Shown: one piece after another, positions 43,108 to 51,760 of the stretch
Numbering within the stretch: position 1 is the first letter of the stretch
Layout: each line of letters begins with the position of its first letter
Source of the DNA: Lachnospiraceae bacterium JC7
GTDB taxonomy: Bacteria; Bacillota; Clostridia; Lachnospirales; Lachnospiraceae
DNA length: 64,000 nt
Assembly (NCBI GenBank): GCA_000513555.1
Contig: ALYD01000001.1
Span: 1-64,000, forward strand
Direction of reading: 5' to 3'
Program-made: the position numbers and the translations under genes
Notes under the pieces: model-generated
The model's database searches: none
What the model was told of the DNA's origin: nothing
Seen by the model: the letters and a program-made list of their open reading frames with translations, nothing else

Positions 43108-43809
43108 ATGAATTCAAAACCAGATAATATGACTCATGATGATGAAATGCCTTATGAGAAATGTATGAAATACGGCCCGGAGGCTCTGAGTGATACAGAG
43201 CTTCTGGCTGTTTTGTTACGTACCGGAACCAGGACATCTTCGGTTATGGAAGTGTCCCGGAACGTACTGAATATAAATCCTCAGTACGACGGACTAGTGG
43301 GGATCATGCATTTCAGTACAGACGAGTACAGCCGGATAAGGGGTATCGGCAAGGTCAAGGCTGTACAGCTCAGCGCAGTGGGTGAAATCGCGCGGAGGAT
43401 ATGGAATCGACAGAAACGTGTAAGGAATATGCGCTTTACAGAGTCGAGGCAGGTGGCAGATTATTATATGGAAGATCTGAGATACCTTTGCCATGAAGTG
43501 GTCCGGGTCCTTTATCTTGATCATCATATGCAGCTTATAGATGAAAAGCTGCTTTCTGTAGGTACCGGAAGCCGTTCGGCAGTATCATCACGTGAGGTTT
43601 TTATTGAAGCGCTGAAGCTCAGTGCGTCCTGCTTTATCATGGTACATAATCATCCTACAGGTGATCCCGAACCATCGGAGGATGACATCAGGTTTACCAT
43701 GGAGCTGGATCGGGCCGGGCAGATCATCGGCATTGGCCTCATCGATCATGTAGTGATCGGGGACAATGTCTATTTCAGTTTCAGAGAACAGGGAATAATC
43801 GGTGGATAA
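43108..43809 (+). CDS. radC: RadC family JAB1/MPN domain protein
   Basis: Conserved metallo-domain protein of unclear role, once linked to DNA repair. The 233 residues begin with a helix-hairpin-helix region (GPEALSDTELLAVLLRTGT and IRGIGKVKAVQLSAVGEIARR) and end in the JAB domain with SSREVFIEAL and HNHPTGDPEPSEDD, where His180, His182 and the Asp form the metal site. It leads the mreC cluster and overlaps mreC by eight bases, as in other Firmicutes. Confidence 0.95.
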   Translation: MNSKPDNMTHDDEMPYEKCMKYGPEALSDTELLAVLLRTGTRTSSVMEVSRNVLNINPQYDGLVGIMHFSTDEYSRIRGIGKVKAVQLSAVGEIARRIWNRQKRVRNMRFTESRQVADYYMEDLRYLCHEVVRVLYLDHHMQLIDEKLLSVGTGSRSAVSSREVFIEALKLSASCFIMVHNHPTGDPEPSEDDIRFTMELDRAGQIIGIGLIDHVVIGDNVYFSFREQGIIGG

Positions 43810-45121
43810 TAAGAAAAGCAAGTATATTTTTATAGTTCTTTCAGTGTTGTGTATGATGATGATCGTAATTTCATCCGTAAAAGACGGCATCATGAACCCT
43901 ATCCGCAATACCATAGGTTATGTACTGGTGCCTTTCCAGACCGGAGTAAACAGTGTGGGATTCGGTATCTATGAGAACCTGAAGGAGCATCGTACTCTTC
44001 AGGAAGTCGAGGAAGAGAACAAGAAATTAAGTGAGAAGATAGATCTTCTTACAGAGCAGAATAATCGACTGACACTGGACAGCGGAGAGCTTTCGAGACT
44101 TCGTGAGCTTTACGAACTTGATCAGGAGTACATGCAGTACGAGAAGATCGCAGCCAGAGTCATCGCCAAGGACTCTGAGAACTGGTTCCAGGTCTTCCGT
44201 ATAGACAAGGGCTCTCAGGATGGTATCCGTGTAGACCAGAACGTTATGGCGAACGGAGGCCTCATAGGAATCGTTACGGATGTCGGACTGAATTACGCAA
44301 CAGTACGTTCCATCATTGACGATGAATCCAGAGTTTCCGCAATGGGACTTCAGTCCAGCGACACCTGTATAGTTGCAGGAGACCTTACTCTTTATGAGCA
44401 GGGCAGACTCAGGATCACAGATATAAAGAAGGACACCTCCATTCAGGAAGGCGACCGTATCGTGACCTCCAACATCTCCGCGAAGTTCATGCCGGGCATA
44501 CTTATAGGCTATGCCGTAGATGTAAAAGAGGACGACAAGCGTCTCATGAAGGACGGATACCTCATCCCTGCGGCGGATTTCAATGACCTTTCCGAGGTAC
44601 TCGTACTTAAGCAGGTAAAGAGTGACAGCTTCCTTGACGAGAACAGCGGAGACGGACGCGTGGCTCCTAAGTCAAGCAATGCGGATGAAGCTCTGAAAAA
44701 TGTTTCTGACAGCAACATCAAGGTGGCAGAGACATGGGCAGGAATGGAGGGCCTCACCCCTCTCGGTGAGATCGACAGTACTGCGGATCCTAACGGAGGC
44801 CTCGTTACTGCGAAGGATATAGTGGATACCGGTGACAATGTCTACAACGCGAAAAAGAGTGATGAGACCGATACTTCTTCCGAAAGACAGGAAGAGGAAT
44901 CGGATGATTCGGAAAGAAGAACCGGCACCACAAAGAAGGAATCATCAAACAGGACCAGAGAGACAGAAGCGGAAGAGGGTCGCGAGACCGAAGTCCGTGA
45001 GACAGCGGCCAGAGAAACGGTTCAGGCTGAGACGGAAAGCTCTGCAGCTGAAAGTCCTGCTGAGACAGCGGCTCAGAACAACGAATCGGAAGAAGAGCTG
45101 ATTGAGGAGAATCCTAACTAA
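43802..45121 (+). CDS. mreC: Rod shape-determining protein MreC
   Basis: Membrane-anchored organiser of the lateral-wall synthesis machinery. The 439 residues have one N-terminal span (about 6-27), a coiled coil (HRTLQEVEEENKKLSEKIDL, about 60-95) and the paired beta-barrel core with VIAKDSENWFQVFRIDKGS, GLIGIVTDVG, DDESRVSAMGLQSSDTC and IVTSNISAKFMPGILIGYA. After residue ~285 an unusual 150-residue tail rich in Glu, Thr, Ser and Arg follows; normal MreC ends near 280. The start is GTG 43802, decided by ACAGGGA seven bases upstream; it overlaps radC. Confidence 0.94.
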   Translation: MDNKKSKYIFIVLSVLCMMMIVISSVKDGIMNPIRNTIGYVLVPFQTGVNSVGFGIYENLKEHRTLQEVEEENKKLSEKIDLLTEQNNRLTLDSGELSRLRELYELDQEYMQYEKIAARVIAKDSENWFQVFRIDKGSQDGIRVDQNVMANGGLIGIVTDVGLNYATVRSIIDDESRVSAMGLQSSDTCIVAGDLTLYEQGRLRITDIKKDTSIQEGDRIVTSNISAKFMPGILIGYAVDVKEDDKRLMKDGYLIPAADFNDLSEVLVLKQVKSDSFLDENSGDGRVAPKSSNADEALKNVSDSNIKVAETWAGMEGLTPLGEIDSTADPNGGLVTAKDIVDTGDNVYNAKKSDETDTSSERQEEESDDSERRTGTTKKESSNRTRETEAEEGRETEVRETAARETVQAETESSAAESPAETAAQNNESEEELIEENPN

Positions 45122-45130
45122 TTAAGCGGA

Positions 45131-45667
45131 ATGAAATCTATATTCAAGAAAAAATCATTTAAAAAGACTACAAAGCGCAGACTCGGTGTACTGGTGTATG
45201 CTCTTTCACTGGTGCTGGCATTTCTGGTACAGACCAGTGTGATACCACTTTTACCGTTCCTTTCCATATCTCCGAATCTGCTGCTTATTCTCACCTTTTC
45301 AATAGGTTTTATACACGGCAACCTGCCCGGGATGATATATGGTCTCGCGGCAGGCCTGCTGCTTGACCTTTTCTATTCGGGCCCCTTCGGGTTCTATAGT
45401 CTTATTTTCGTTGTCATCGGGTATGTGAATGGCTTTTTCAGCAATGTATATTACGAAGAGTACATAACCTTACCTATGGTCATGTGCGTGATAAACGAGT
45501 TCATTTATCATGTTTATATTTATTTCTGTCGTTTTTTCCTGCGCGGTAAATTTGACGTACTGTATTACCTTCAGCATGTAGTGCTGCCGGCAGTGGTATT
45601 TTCACTGATGGTGACACTGATATTGTACAGGTTCGTTTTTACTGCCACTGAAAAAATAGACGAATAG
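45131..45667 (+). CDS. mreD: Rod shape-determining protein MreD
   Basis: Small integral membrane partner of MreC. The 178 residues have a basic N-terminus and about five hydrophobic spans, with SISPNLLLILTFSIGFIHG, GLAAGLLLDLFYSGPFGFYS and a long last span, all matching the MreD pattern. It begins nine bases after mreC and ends eleven bases before the penicillin-binding protein gene, within one transcription unit. Confidence 0.93.
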   Translation: MKSIFKKKSFKKTTKRRLGVLVYALSLVLAFLVQTSVIPLLPFLSISPNLLLILTFSIGFIHGNLPGMIYGLAAGLLLDLFYSGPFGFYSLIFVVIGYVNGFFSNVYYEEYITLPMVMCVINEFIYHVYIYFCRFFLRGKFDVLYYLQHVVLPAVVFSLMVTLILYRFVFTATEKIDE

Positions 45668-45678
45668 GAGCATAGACT

Positions 45679-48552
45679 TTGATTAAAGAAATTTTCGAGA
45701 CCATCAAGGAATTTACCGTTCGATTCGTAAGTTCAAGGTTGTTCTTCCTTGGGCTTATTTTTTCAACGTTTTATATAGTGATAGGTGTCAGACTTTTCGA
45801 TCTTCAGATAGTCAATGGCCAGCAGTATCTTACGGATTATCAGGAACGTACGCTGGCTACCGTTACAACAGACGGAACCAGAGGCAATATCTATGACAGG
45901 GACGGAAAGCTTCTTGCGTATAACGAGCTTCAGTACAACATCACTATATCCGACAATGGTTCTTACGATACAACAAATGCCGGCATCAACAGCAGAAACT
46001 ATATGCTCATGCGTCTTGCCGAGATAATCGAAAAGTATGGTTATCCTATAGACGGACAGTATAAGATAAAGCTGGATGCTGACCGTGAACCGTATTTCGC
46101 CACCTCTTCCGAGGATGACAGAAGAAGGCTCATCGCCAATATACGAGGCAGAAATACAGCGGATCTCAATGAAAAGGACTTCGACATAACGGCGAGAGAA
46201 GCCATGGAGTTTTCGAAGAAAAGATACAGGTTCGATAATATAAAGGATCCTGATGGAAACCCCATAGTGCTTTCCGATGAAACGGTCCTCGACATGATAA
46301 ATATTTTCTTCACCCTTCGTCTCACCGCTTATCAGAGATACCAGAGCACTACCATAGTAAAGAATGTCTCTGAAGAGTGCGTTGCGGAGATACTTGAGGC
46401 AAAGGGAGAGCTGAAGGGCGTAGACATCGAAAATGTCTCTGTCCGCAGATACAATTATGCCCCTTATTTAAGCCATATCGTAGGTTATACGGGACAGGTG
46501 AGGGCTGATCAGCTTGAAGAGCTTAAGAAGAAGGATGACAGCTATGCACTGAATGATATCGTAGGTGTGTGGGGACTTGAGAAGAGCATGGAGTCCGAGC
46601 TTAAGGGCAAGAAGGGTTCGAGAGAGATGTATCTTAACTCTGTAGGTTCTGTGCTTGATGTGGTTTCTGAGACAGATGCCACAGCGGGCAATGACATCTA
46701 CACGACCATCTCTGCCAACGACCAGATCGCCATCTACCATCTTCTGGAGCAGGAGCTTGCGGGTGTCCTTGCTTCGAAGATAACCGAGCAGGATCTCAGT
46801 GACAGAAATGCTCTGGTAGAGCAGTCTGAGATCACCATTCCTGTAAAGGACGCCTATTTCCAGCTCATCAACAACAATGTTCTGGATTCTGCACATTTCG
46901 GAATGTCAGAGGCGGGGGCTTCAGAACGCAGAATTGCGGATATTTTCACTTCAAATAAAAAGAGAAAGCTGGTTGAGATACAGTCAGAGCTCCTTAACCC
47001 GACAACTTCAGGTCTTAAGGAACTCCCTCAGGATATGCAGGCCTTCATAGTTTATATTTATGACTATCTGACTGCTAAGGATACAGGCATCATTGATGCG
47101 TCGAATCAGGTATACAGAGAATCCGAAGCATATACGGCATGGAAGAACGATACCATCAATCTTCGCGATCTTATCATGAAGGGCATAGATGAGGCATGGC
47201 TCGATACTTCGAAGCTTGAGCTCTCGGACGACTACTACGATACCGAGAATATCTACAAGCTTCTGGTACAGTACATCATCGAAAGGCTCAACAATGATCC
47301 TGAATTTGACAAGATACTTTACAAGTATGCCATTTCGGAAAAGACCATTCCGGGCTATATGCTTTTGATGGCACTGTTCGAGCAGGGAGTGCTGGCGCCG
47401 GATGAGCAGTCCTACAATCAGCTTGCTTCGGGAGATGAGCATTTTGCCTATACCTTCCTTATTTCGAAGATAAGAAAGATAGAGATAAGTCCTGCTCAGC
47501 TCGCGCTTGACCCGTGTAACGGATCTGTGGTGGTAACGGATGTAAAAACAGGAAAGGTAAGGGCTCTTGTCACTTATCCCGGTTTCGACAACAACCGTAT
47601 CACCGAGTATGAGTATCTGAAGAAGTGCAATGCGGATCTTTCACTGCCGCTTCTTAACGGTGCGACCCAGACACAGCTTGCGCCTGGTTCTACCTTTAAG
47701 CCGCTGACATCCATTGCGGCGCTGCAGGAGGGTGCACTTAACCTATATACGGTCATCGACTGTACCGGTGTGTACGAGGAAGTTACTCCTCACATCAAGT
47801 GCTGGATCTATCCTCAGTATCATGGCAGAGAGAATATAATCGACGGAATAAAGAACTCCTGCAACTTCTTCTTTGCTGCGGTGGGACATCTTTTATCAAC
47901 GGATGAGAACGGAAACTACAATCAGGCTTTAGGTATCGAAAAGATACAGAAATATGCGTCCCTTTTCGGACTTGATTCTCTTTCCGGTGTCGAGATCGAC
48001 GAGACCATGCCACGTATTTCCGATTATGACCCTGAGCGTTCAGCCATGGGACAGGGTAACCATGCCTACAACGATGTACAGCTTGCGAGATACATCACGG
48101 CGGTTGCCAACAGCGGAACAGTGTTCGACCTCTCTATACTTGACAAGATCACAGCTCCGGACGGTTCTCTGGTAAAGACCATAGAGCCCAAGGTGGTGAG
48201 ACAGCTGGATTTCAACGATCTCACATGGAGTGCGGTTCACAGAGGTCTTCGTGAGATGATCACGGAAGGTGTCGCCAAGAGAGTATTCCAGGGACAGGAC
48301 ATCCCTATAGCGGGAAAGACAGGTACTGCCCAGGAGCGAGAGGACCGTGGTAACCATGCGGTATTCGTATCCTACGCACCTTATGCAAACCCTGAGATAT
48401 CCGTAACTGTAAACATTCCTTACGGATATTCCTCCGGTAATGCAGCCAACCTTGCCAACAATGTCTACAATTACTGTTACGGTAAGGACAGTCTCGATGC
48501 CATCCTTTCCAGAGATGCATCTTACATCTCTGCATTGAACGTATCCGACTGA
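45679..48552 (+). CDS. mrdA: Penicillin-binding protein 2 (elongation transpeptidase) with large insertion
   Basis: Class B penicillin-binding protein that crosslinks peptidoglycan for cell elongation, partner of RodA. The 957 residues have an N-terminal membrane span (about 20-40), the pedestal start TRGNIYDRDGKLLAYNE, a dimer/pedestal region with YAPYLSHIVGYTGQV, and the transpeptidase domain with STFK (S671), SCN (727-729) and KTG (880-882). A region of about 230 residues (about 370-605) between TTISANDQIAIYHLLEQEL and the core strand LALDPCNGSVVVTD is not seen in ordinary PBP2, which has 600-700 residues. The start is TTG 45679, chosen because TAGGAG lies eight bases upstream. Confidence 0.95.
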   Translation: MIKEIFETIKEFTVRFVSSRLFFLGLIFSTFYIVIGVRLFDLQIVNGQQYLTDYQERTLATVTTDGTRGNIYDRDGKLLAYNELQYNITISDNGSYDTTNAGINSRNYMLMRLAEIIEKYGYPIDGQYKIKLDADREPYFATSSEDDRRRLIANIRGRNTADLNEKDFDITAREAMEFSKKRYRFDNIKDPDGNPIVLSDETVLDMINIFFTLRLTAYQRYQSTTIVKNVSEECVAEILEAKGELKGVDIENVSVRRYNYAPYLSHIVGYTGQVRADQLEELKKKDDSYALNDIVGVWGLEKSMESELKGKKGSREMYLNSVGSVLDVVSETDATAGNDIYTTISANDQIAIYHLLEQELAGVLASKITEQDLSDRNALVEQSEITIPVKDAYFQLINNNVLDSAHFGMSEAGASERRIADIFTSNKKRKLVEIQSELLNPTTSGLKELPQDMQAFIVYIYDYLTAKDTGIIDASNQVYRESEAYTAWKNDTINLRDLIMKGIDEAWLDTSKLELSDDYYDTENIYKLLVQYIIERLNNDPEFDKILYKYAISEKTIPGYMLLMALFEQGVLAPDEQSYNQLASGDEHFAYTFLISKIRKIEISPAQLALDPCNGSVVVTDVKTGKVRALVTYPGFDNNRITEYEYLKKCNADLSLPLLNGATQTQLAPGSTFKPLTSIAALQEGALNLYTVIDCTGVYEEVTPHIKCWIYPQYHGRENIIDGIKNSCNFFFAAVGHLLSTDENGNYNQALGIEKIQKYASLFGLDSLSGVEIDETMPRISDYDPERSAMGQGNHAYNDVQLARYITAVANSGTVFDLSILDKITAPDGSLVKTIEPKVVRQLDFNDLTWSAVHRGLREMITEGVAKRVFQGQDIPIAGKTGTAQEREDRGNHAVFVSYAPYANPEISVTVNIPYGYSSGNAANLANNVYNYCYGKDSLDAILSRDASYISALNVSD

Positions 48553-48568
48553 TAAGTAAGAGGAGATT

Positions 48569-49711
48569 ATGAAATTCGATTATAATTTAAAAAATTATGA
48601 CTTCAGACTGATCTTCTATATGGTGTCACTCAACATACTGGGCGTAGTTATCATGCGCTCAGCTGTGGGTGCTGATAATTTTCAGAACCCGCAGGTGTTC
48701 CGTCAGATCATAGGTTCCTTTGCGGGACTCGCGATCTGCATAGGACTATCCCTTATTGATTACCGCCGTATAGCGAGACAGTACAATCTGATATACCTGG
48801 CGTCGGTCCTTATGCTGGTGGGAGTTAAGGTCTACGGTACAGCCTCCGGACACGGTGCGGTGAGATGGATACAGATCCCGATGCTAGGTCAGGTCCAGCC
48901 TGCCGAGTTCGTTAAGATCGGTCTTATCATTTTTTACGCCTCATATTTCCATAAGGCCAAGGATCAGATAAATTCGGTCCATACAGTGCTTACTGCATTT
49001 GTACTTTACCTTATACCTATAGGACTGGTACTTATACAGCCGAACCTGAGTACGGCCATCATTATGACCGTAATAGTAGCGGCCATAGTATTTGCATCCA
49101 ACATAGGATACAAGTGGATAATGGGCGTACTTCTGGCGGTCGTGCCCTTTGCGCTTGCTTTTGTTTATTTGTTCAAATCGGGTCTTTACGACCATATTCC
49201 TTTCCTGCAGGGCTATCAGGCGGCCAGAATCCTGACCTTCCTGAACCCTTCGGAAAACACCCAGACCTTCTATCAGCAGATGTATTCCATCATGGCTATA
49301 GGCTCAGGTCAGTTTGCGGGAAAGGGACTGAATAACAACTCTATTTTCTCCGTAAAGAACGGAAATTTCCTTGCGGAGGAGGACAATGACTTCATTTTTG
49401 CCGTTATCGGCGAAGAGCTTGGCTTTAGAGGATCATTAATTATTATTATATTTTTCTTGTTGATAATTATTGAATGCCTTATAATAGCTTCAAAGGCTAA
49501 AAAAATGAGCGGACGTCTTATCTGCGTTGGTATGATGGCGTGGATAGGTTTCCAGACCTATACCAACATCGCAGTTGCGACCGGTATATTACCGAATACG
49601 GGTGTTACACTTCCTTTCTTTTCGAGAGGCGTGAGCTCATTGGTATCAGTCTATATAGGAATGGGATTAGTATTAAATGTTGCACTTCAGCGTAAAGACG
49701 GTGTAGCTTGA
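48569..49711 (+). CDS. rodA: Peptidoglycan polymerase RodA (SEDS family)
   Basis: Polymerises lipid II into glycan strands together with PBP2. The 380 residues contain about ten spans and the SEDS signatures GHGAVRWIQIPMLGQVQPAE, the conserved Asp/Glu loop FAGKGLNNNSIF, DFIFAVIGEELGFRGSL and the C-terminal GILPNTGVTLPFFSRGVSS. It follows mrdA after 16 bases with AAGAGGAG before ATG 48569. Position next to mreCD and mrdA favours RodA over FtsW or SpoVE. Confidence 0.96.
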   Translation: MKFDYNLKNYDFRLIFYMVSLNILGVVIMRSAVGADNFQNPQVFRQIIGSFAGLAICIGLSLIDYRRIARQYNLIYLASVLMLVGVKVYGTASGHGAVRWIQIPMLGQVQPAEFVKIGLIIFYASYFHKAKDQINSVHTVLTAFVLYLIPIGLVLIQPNLSTAIIMTVIVAAIVFASNIGYKWIMGVLLAVVPFALAFVYLFKSGLYDHIPFLQGYQAARILTFLNPSENTQTFYQQMYSIMAIGSGQFAGKGLNNNSIFSVKNGNFLAEEDNDFIFAVIGEELGFRGSLIIIIFFLLIIIECLIIASKAKKMSGRLICVGMMAWIGFQTYTNIAVATGILPNTGVTLPFFSRGVSSLVSVYIGMGLVLNVALQRKDGVA

Positions 49712-49736
49712 TCCGGTCCGGAAAGGTTAGAAAGAA

Positions 49737-50126
49737 ATGAATGTTGGTTTGATCGCACATGATTCAAAGAAGAAATTAATGCAGAATTTCTGCATCGCAT
49801 ATCGTGGTATTTTAAGTAAACACGAACTGTATGCAACCGGAACTACAGGCTTGCTTGTTGAAGAGGTCACAAATCTTCGTATACACAAGTTCCTTCCGGG
49901 AGAGACCGGAGGTTCCAGACAGCTTGCTTCCCAGATCGAACAGGGAAACCTCGATATGGTTATTTTCCTTAGAGATCCGCTTCATGTTAAGGCACAGGAG
50001 CCGGAAGTCAATTCAGTAGTACAGCTTTGCGATACTTACAATATTCCGATCGCAACAAATCTTGCAACAGCAGAGCTTCTTATTAAGGCACTTGAGAGAG
50101 GTGATCTCGAGTGGAGAAACATCTGA
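49737..50126 (+). CDS. mgsA: Methylglyoxal synthase homologue lacking key catalytic residues
   Basis: The fold and most motifs match methylglyoxal synthase, which turns dihydroxyacetone phosphate into methylglyoxal: AHDSKKKLM at the start, LYATGTTGLLVEE, FLRDPL and NIPIATNLATAELLI. Aligned without gaps to the E. coli enzyme (offset 11), His8 and Asp9 correspond to His19 and Asp20, but the catalytic Asp71 is Ser60 (GGSRQ instead of GGDQQ), His98 is Gln87 and Asp101 is Glu90. Normal methylglyoxal synthesis is therefore doubtful. The 129 residues lie between rodA and a D,D-carboxypeptidase gene, so a role near wall synthesis or as a phosphate-sugar sensor is possible but only inferred. Confidence 0.88.
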   Translation: MNVGLIAHDSKKKLMQNFCIAYRGILSKHELYATGTTGLLVEEVTNLRIHKFLPGETGGSRQLASQIEQGNLDMVIFLRDPLHVKAQEPEVNSVVQLCDTYNIPIATNLATAELLIKALERGDLEWRNI

Positions 50127-50137
50127 GGATGAGGTTG

Positions 50138-51154
50138 ATGAGAAAAACATTTCTTGATAAAAAGAAATTCAGATCCGGAGGGAGCCATCGTTTGATGGCG
50201 CTTCCGGTTCTTTTATGTCTTATGGCACTTTCGGGCTGCGGACAGAAAATAGAAAACAAATATGATATCGAGGTAGGGCTCATGCGTATGAATTCCATGA
50301 ATACGAGCCTTACCGAGACCAACTCTGCGAAGGGCTTTTCCGAAGGCCTCGCACTTCCCGGTGAGACCACCTTCAACGCTGACGACATTTCAGCCGAGGC
50401 TGCGCTTATGGTTGAGTTCGGCAAGGAGAATCCTGAGGCTGTGGCTTACAAGAATCCGTATGTCAGGACCTATCAGGCCAGCATCACCAAGGTGATGTCC
50501 GCACTTGTATGCCTGAGACATATTCAGGATCTCCAGCAGGAATTCACTGTTACCGAGAACTCCGACATCACCATAGAGGGTTCTTCGAAGGCGTGGATCT
50601 ACCCGGGAGAGACATTGACCATAGAGGACCTCCTTTATGGAATGCTGCTTCCTTCCGGAAACGATGCGGCTGTGGCGGTTGCGGAGGCTACCTGCGGATC
50701 AGTCGATGCCTTCGTGGAAGAGATGAACCGGACGGCCATCGAGATAGGTGCTACGGGAACCCACTTTGTGAATCCTCACGGACTTCCCGACGAGAGACAT
50801 TATACGACGCCTTATGATATATACCTCACCATGAACGAGGCTATGAAGTATGAGGAGTTCCGTAAGATCGTGGGCACTGTGAAGTACAGCCCTCACTATA
50901 AGGACAGGAACGGTGCACCCAAGACTCAGGACTGGAGCGTGACCAACAGGTACATGCTGGGAGAAACGGCTACTCCTGATGGGCTTGAGGTCCTGGGAGG
51001 AAAGACCGGAACCACCAACGCCGCCGGATATTGTCTCACCATGGATGCCCGGAAGACGGCCACAGGCGAGGAGTATATCGCCACAGTCATGAAGGCTCAC
51101 ACCAAGGATGAGCTTTACCAGAACATGACGAACATGATCTCGAAGATACGATAA
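50138..51154 (+). CDS. D-alanyl-D-alanine carboxypeptidase, lipoprotein form
   Basis: Removes the terminal D-Ala from peptidoglycan stem peptides, outside the membrane. With the start at 50138 the 338 residues have a basic N-terminus, a hydrophobic stretch and the lipobox LSGC (Cys34), so it is probably lipid-anchored instead of held by the C-terminal helix of DacA. Serine-peptidase S11 motifs: SITK (S115, K118), SGN (173-175) and KTG (289-291). Frames from GTG 50111 or ATG 50129 are possible; the AGGA in GAGGATGAGG best suits ATG 50138. It follows the mgsA homologue by 11 bases. Confidence 0.92.
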   Translation: MRKTFLDKKKFRSGGSHRLMALPVLLCLMALSGCGQKIENKYDIEVGLMRMNSMNTSLTETNSAKGFSEGLALPGETTFNADDISAEAALMVEFGKENPEAVAYKNPYVRTYQASITKVMSALVCLRHIQDLQQEFTVTENSDITIEGSSKAWIYPGETLTIEDLLYGMLLPSGNDAAVAVAEATCGSVDAFVEEMNRTAIEIGATGTHFVNPHGLPDERHYTTPYDIYLTMNEAMKYEEFRKIVGTVKYSPHYKDRNGAPKTQDWSVTNRYMLGETATPDGLEVLGGKTGTTNAAGYCLTMDARKTATGEEYIATVMKAHTKDELYQNMTNMISKIR

Positions 51155-51177
51155 AAGCAGGGATCCGTTGAGTATCG

Positions 51178-51198
51178 GGCGGAACAGATCCGCCTTTT
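51178..51198 (+). terminator. Intrinsic terminator after the carboxypeptidase gene
   Basis: GGCGGA (51178-51183) pairs with TCCGCC (51189-51194) over ACAGA, followed by TTTT. Confidence 0.65.
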
Positions 51199-51271
51199 AC
51201 ATGCATGCGTTTTTTAATGAAGATTGTACAAAAGAATGCCCTTTTTGATTGCTTTATTTGGGGATTCTTGC

Positions 51272-51300
51272 TTGAATTAGCCCGGTTAATGTACTATACT
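51272..51300 (+). promoter_or_regulatory. Promoter of the P-loop protein and HlyD-like genes
   Basis: TTGAAT (51272-51277) and TATACT (51295-51300) with a 17-bp spacer; an AGGAGG follows at 51317-51322. Confidence 0.7.
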
Positions 51301-51331
51301 GAACTTACAAAAGTTTAGGAGGTACTTGACT

Positions 51332-51751
51332 ATGGTACAGTTGATTGTAGGCAAGAGAGGCAAAGGAAAGACTAAGCAGCTTCTTGATAAGGCAAACGCA
51401 GTTGTTAAGGAAGCAAACGGAAATGTTGATTTCCTTGATAAATCCGCACAACACATGTATGAGCTTAACAATAAGATCCGTCTTATTAACGTAAACGAGT
51501 ATCCTATCGATTCCGAGGACGCATTTATCGGTTTCATAAGCGGTATCATTTCTCAGGATCATGATTTAGAGTATATGTTCCTTGATAGTTTTCTTAAGCT
51601 TTCATCTCTCGAGGGTGCAGACATTTCTAACTGCATCAAGCGTCTTGAGGATCTTGGCGAGAAGTATAAGATCACATTCGTTCTCAGCGTATCCATGGAT
51701 GCAGAAGAACTTCCGGATAGTGTGAAGAGAGATGTAGCTATTTCACTTTGA
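51332..51751 (+). CDS. Small P-loop protein of unknown function (often labelled PilT-like)
   Basis: 139 residues that open with a phosphate-binding loop, VGKRGKGKTKQLL (G7 to T14). The rest reads FLDKSAQHMYELNNKIRLIN, a SEDAFIGFISGIISQDHD segment, YMFLDSFLKL and ITFVLSVSM, an arrangement like a truncated AAA or RecA-like core. Similar proteins in Lachnospiraceae genomes carry a twitching-motility/PilT label, from memory; nothing here supports a pilus role, since the protein lacks the PilT His and Asp boxes. TTG 51326 is possible, but AGGAGG fits ATG 51332. It is separated by nine bases from the HlyD-like gene, and sepF follows. Confidence 0.8.
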   Translation: MVQLIVGKRGKGKTKQLLDKANAVVKEANGNVDFLDKSAQHMYELNNKIRLINVNEYPIDSEDAFIGFISGIISQDHDLEYMFLDSFLKLSSLEGADISNCIKRLEDLGEKYKITFVLSVSMDAEELPDSVKRDVAISL

Positions 51752-51760
51752 TTTTTAAGC

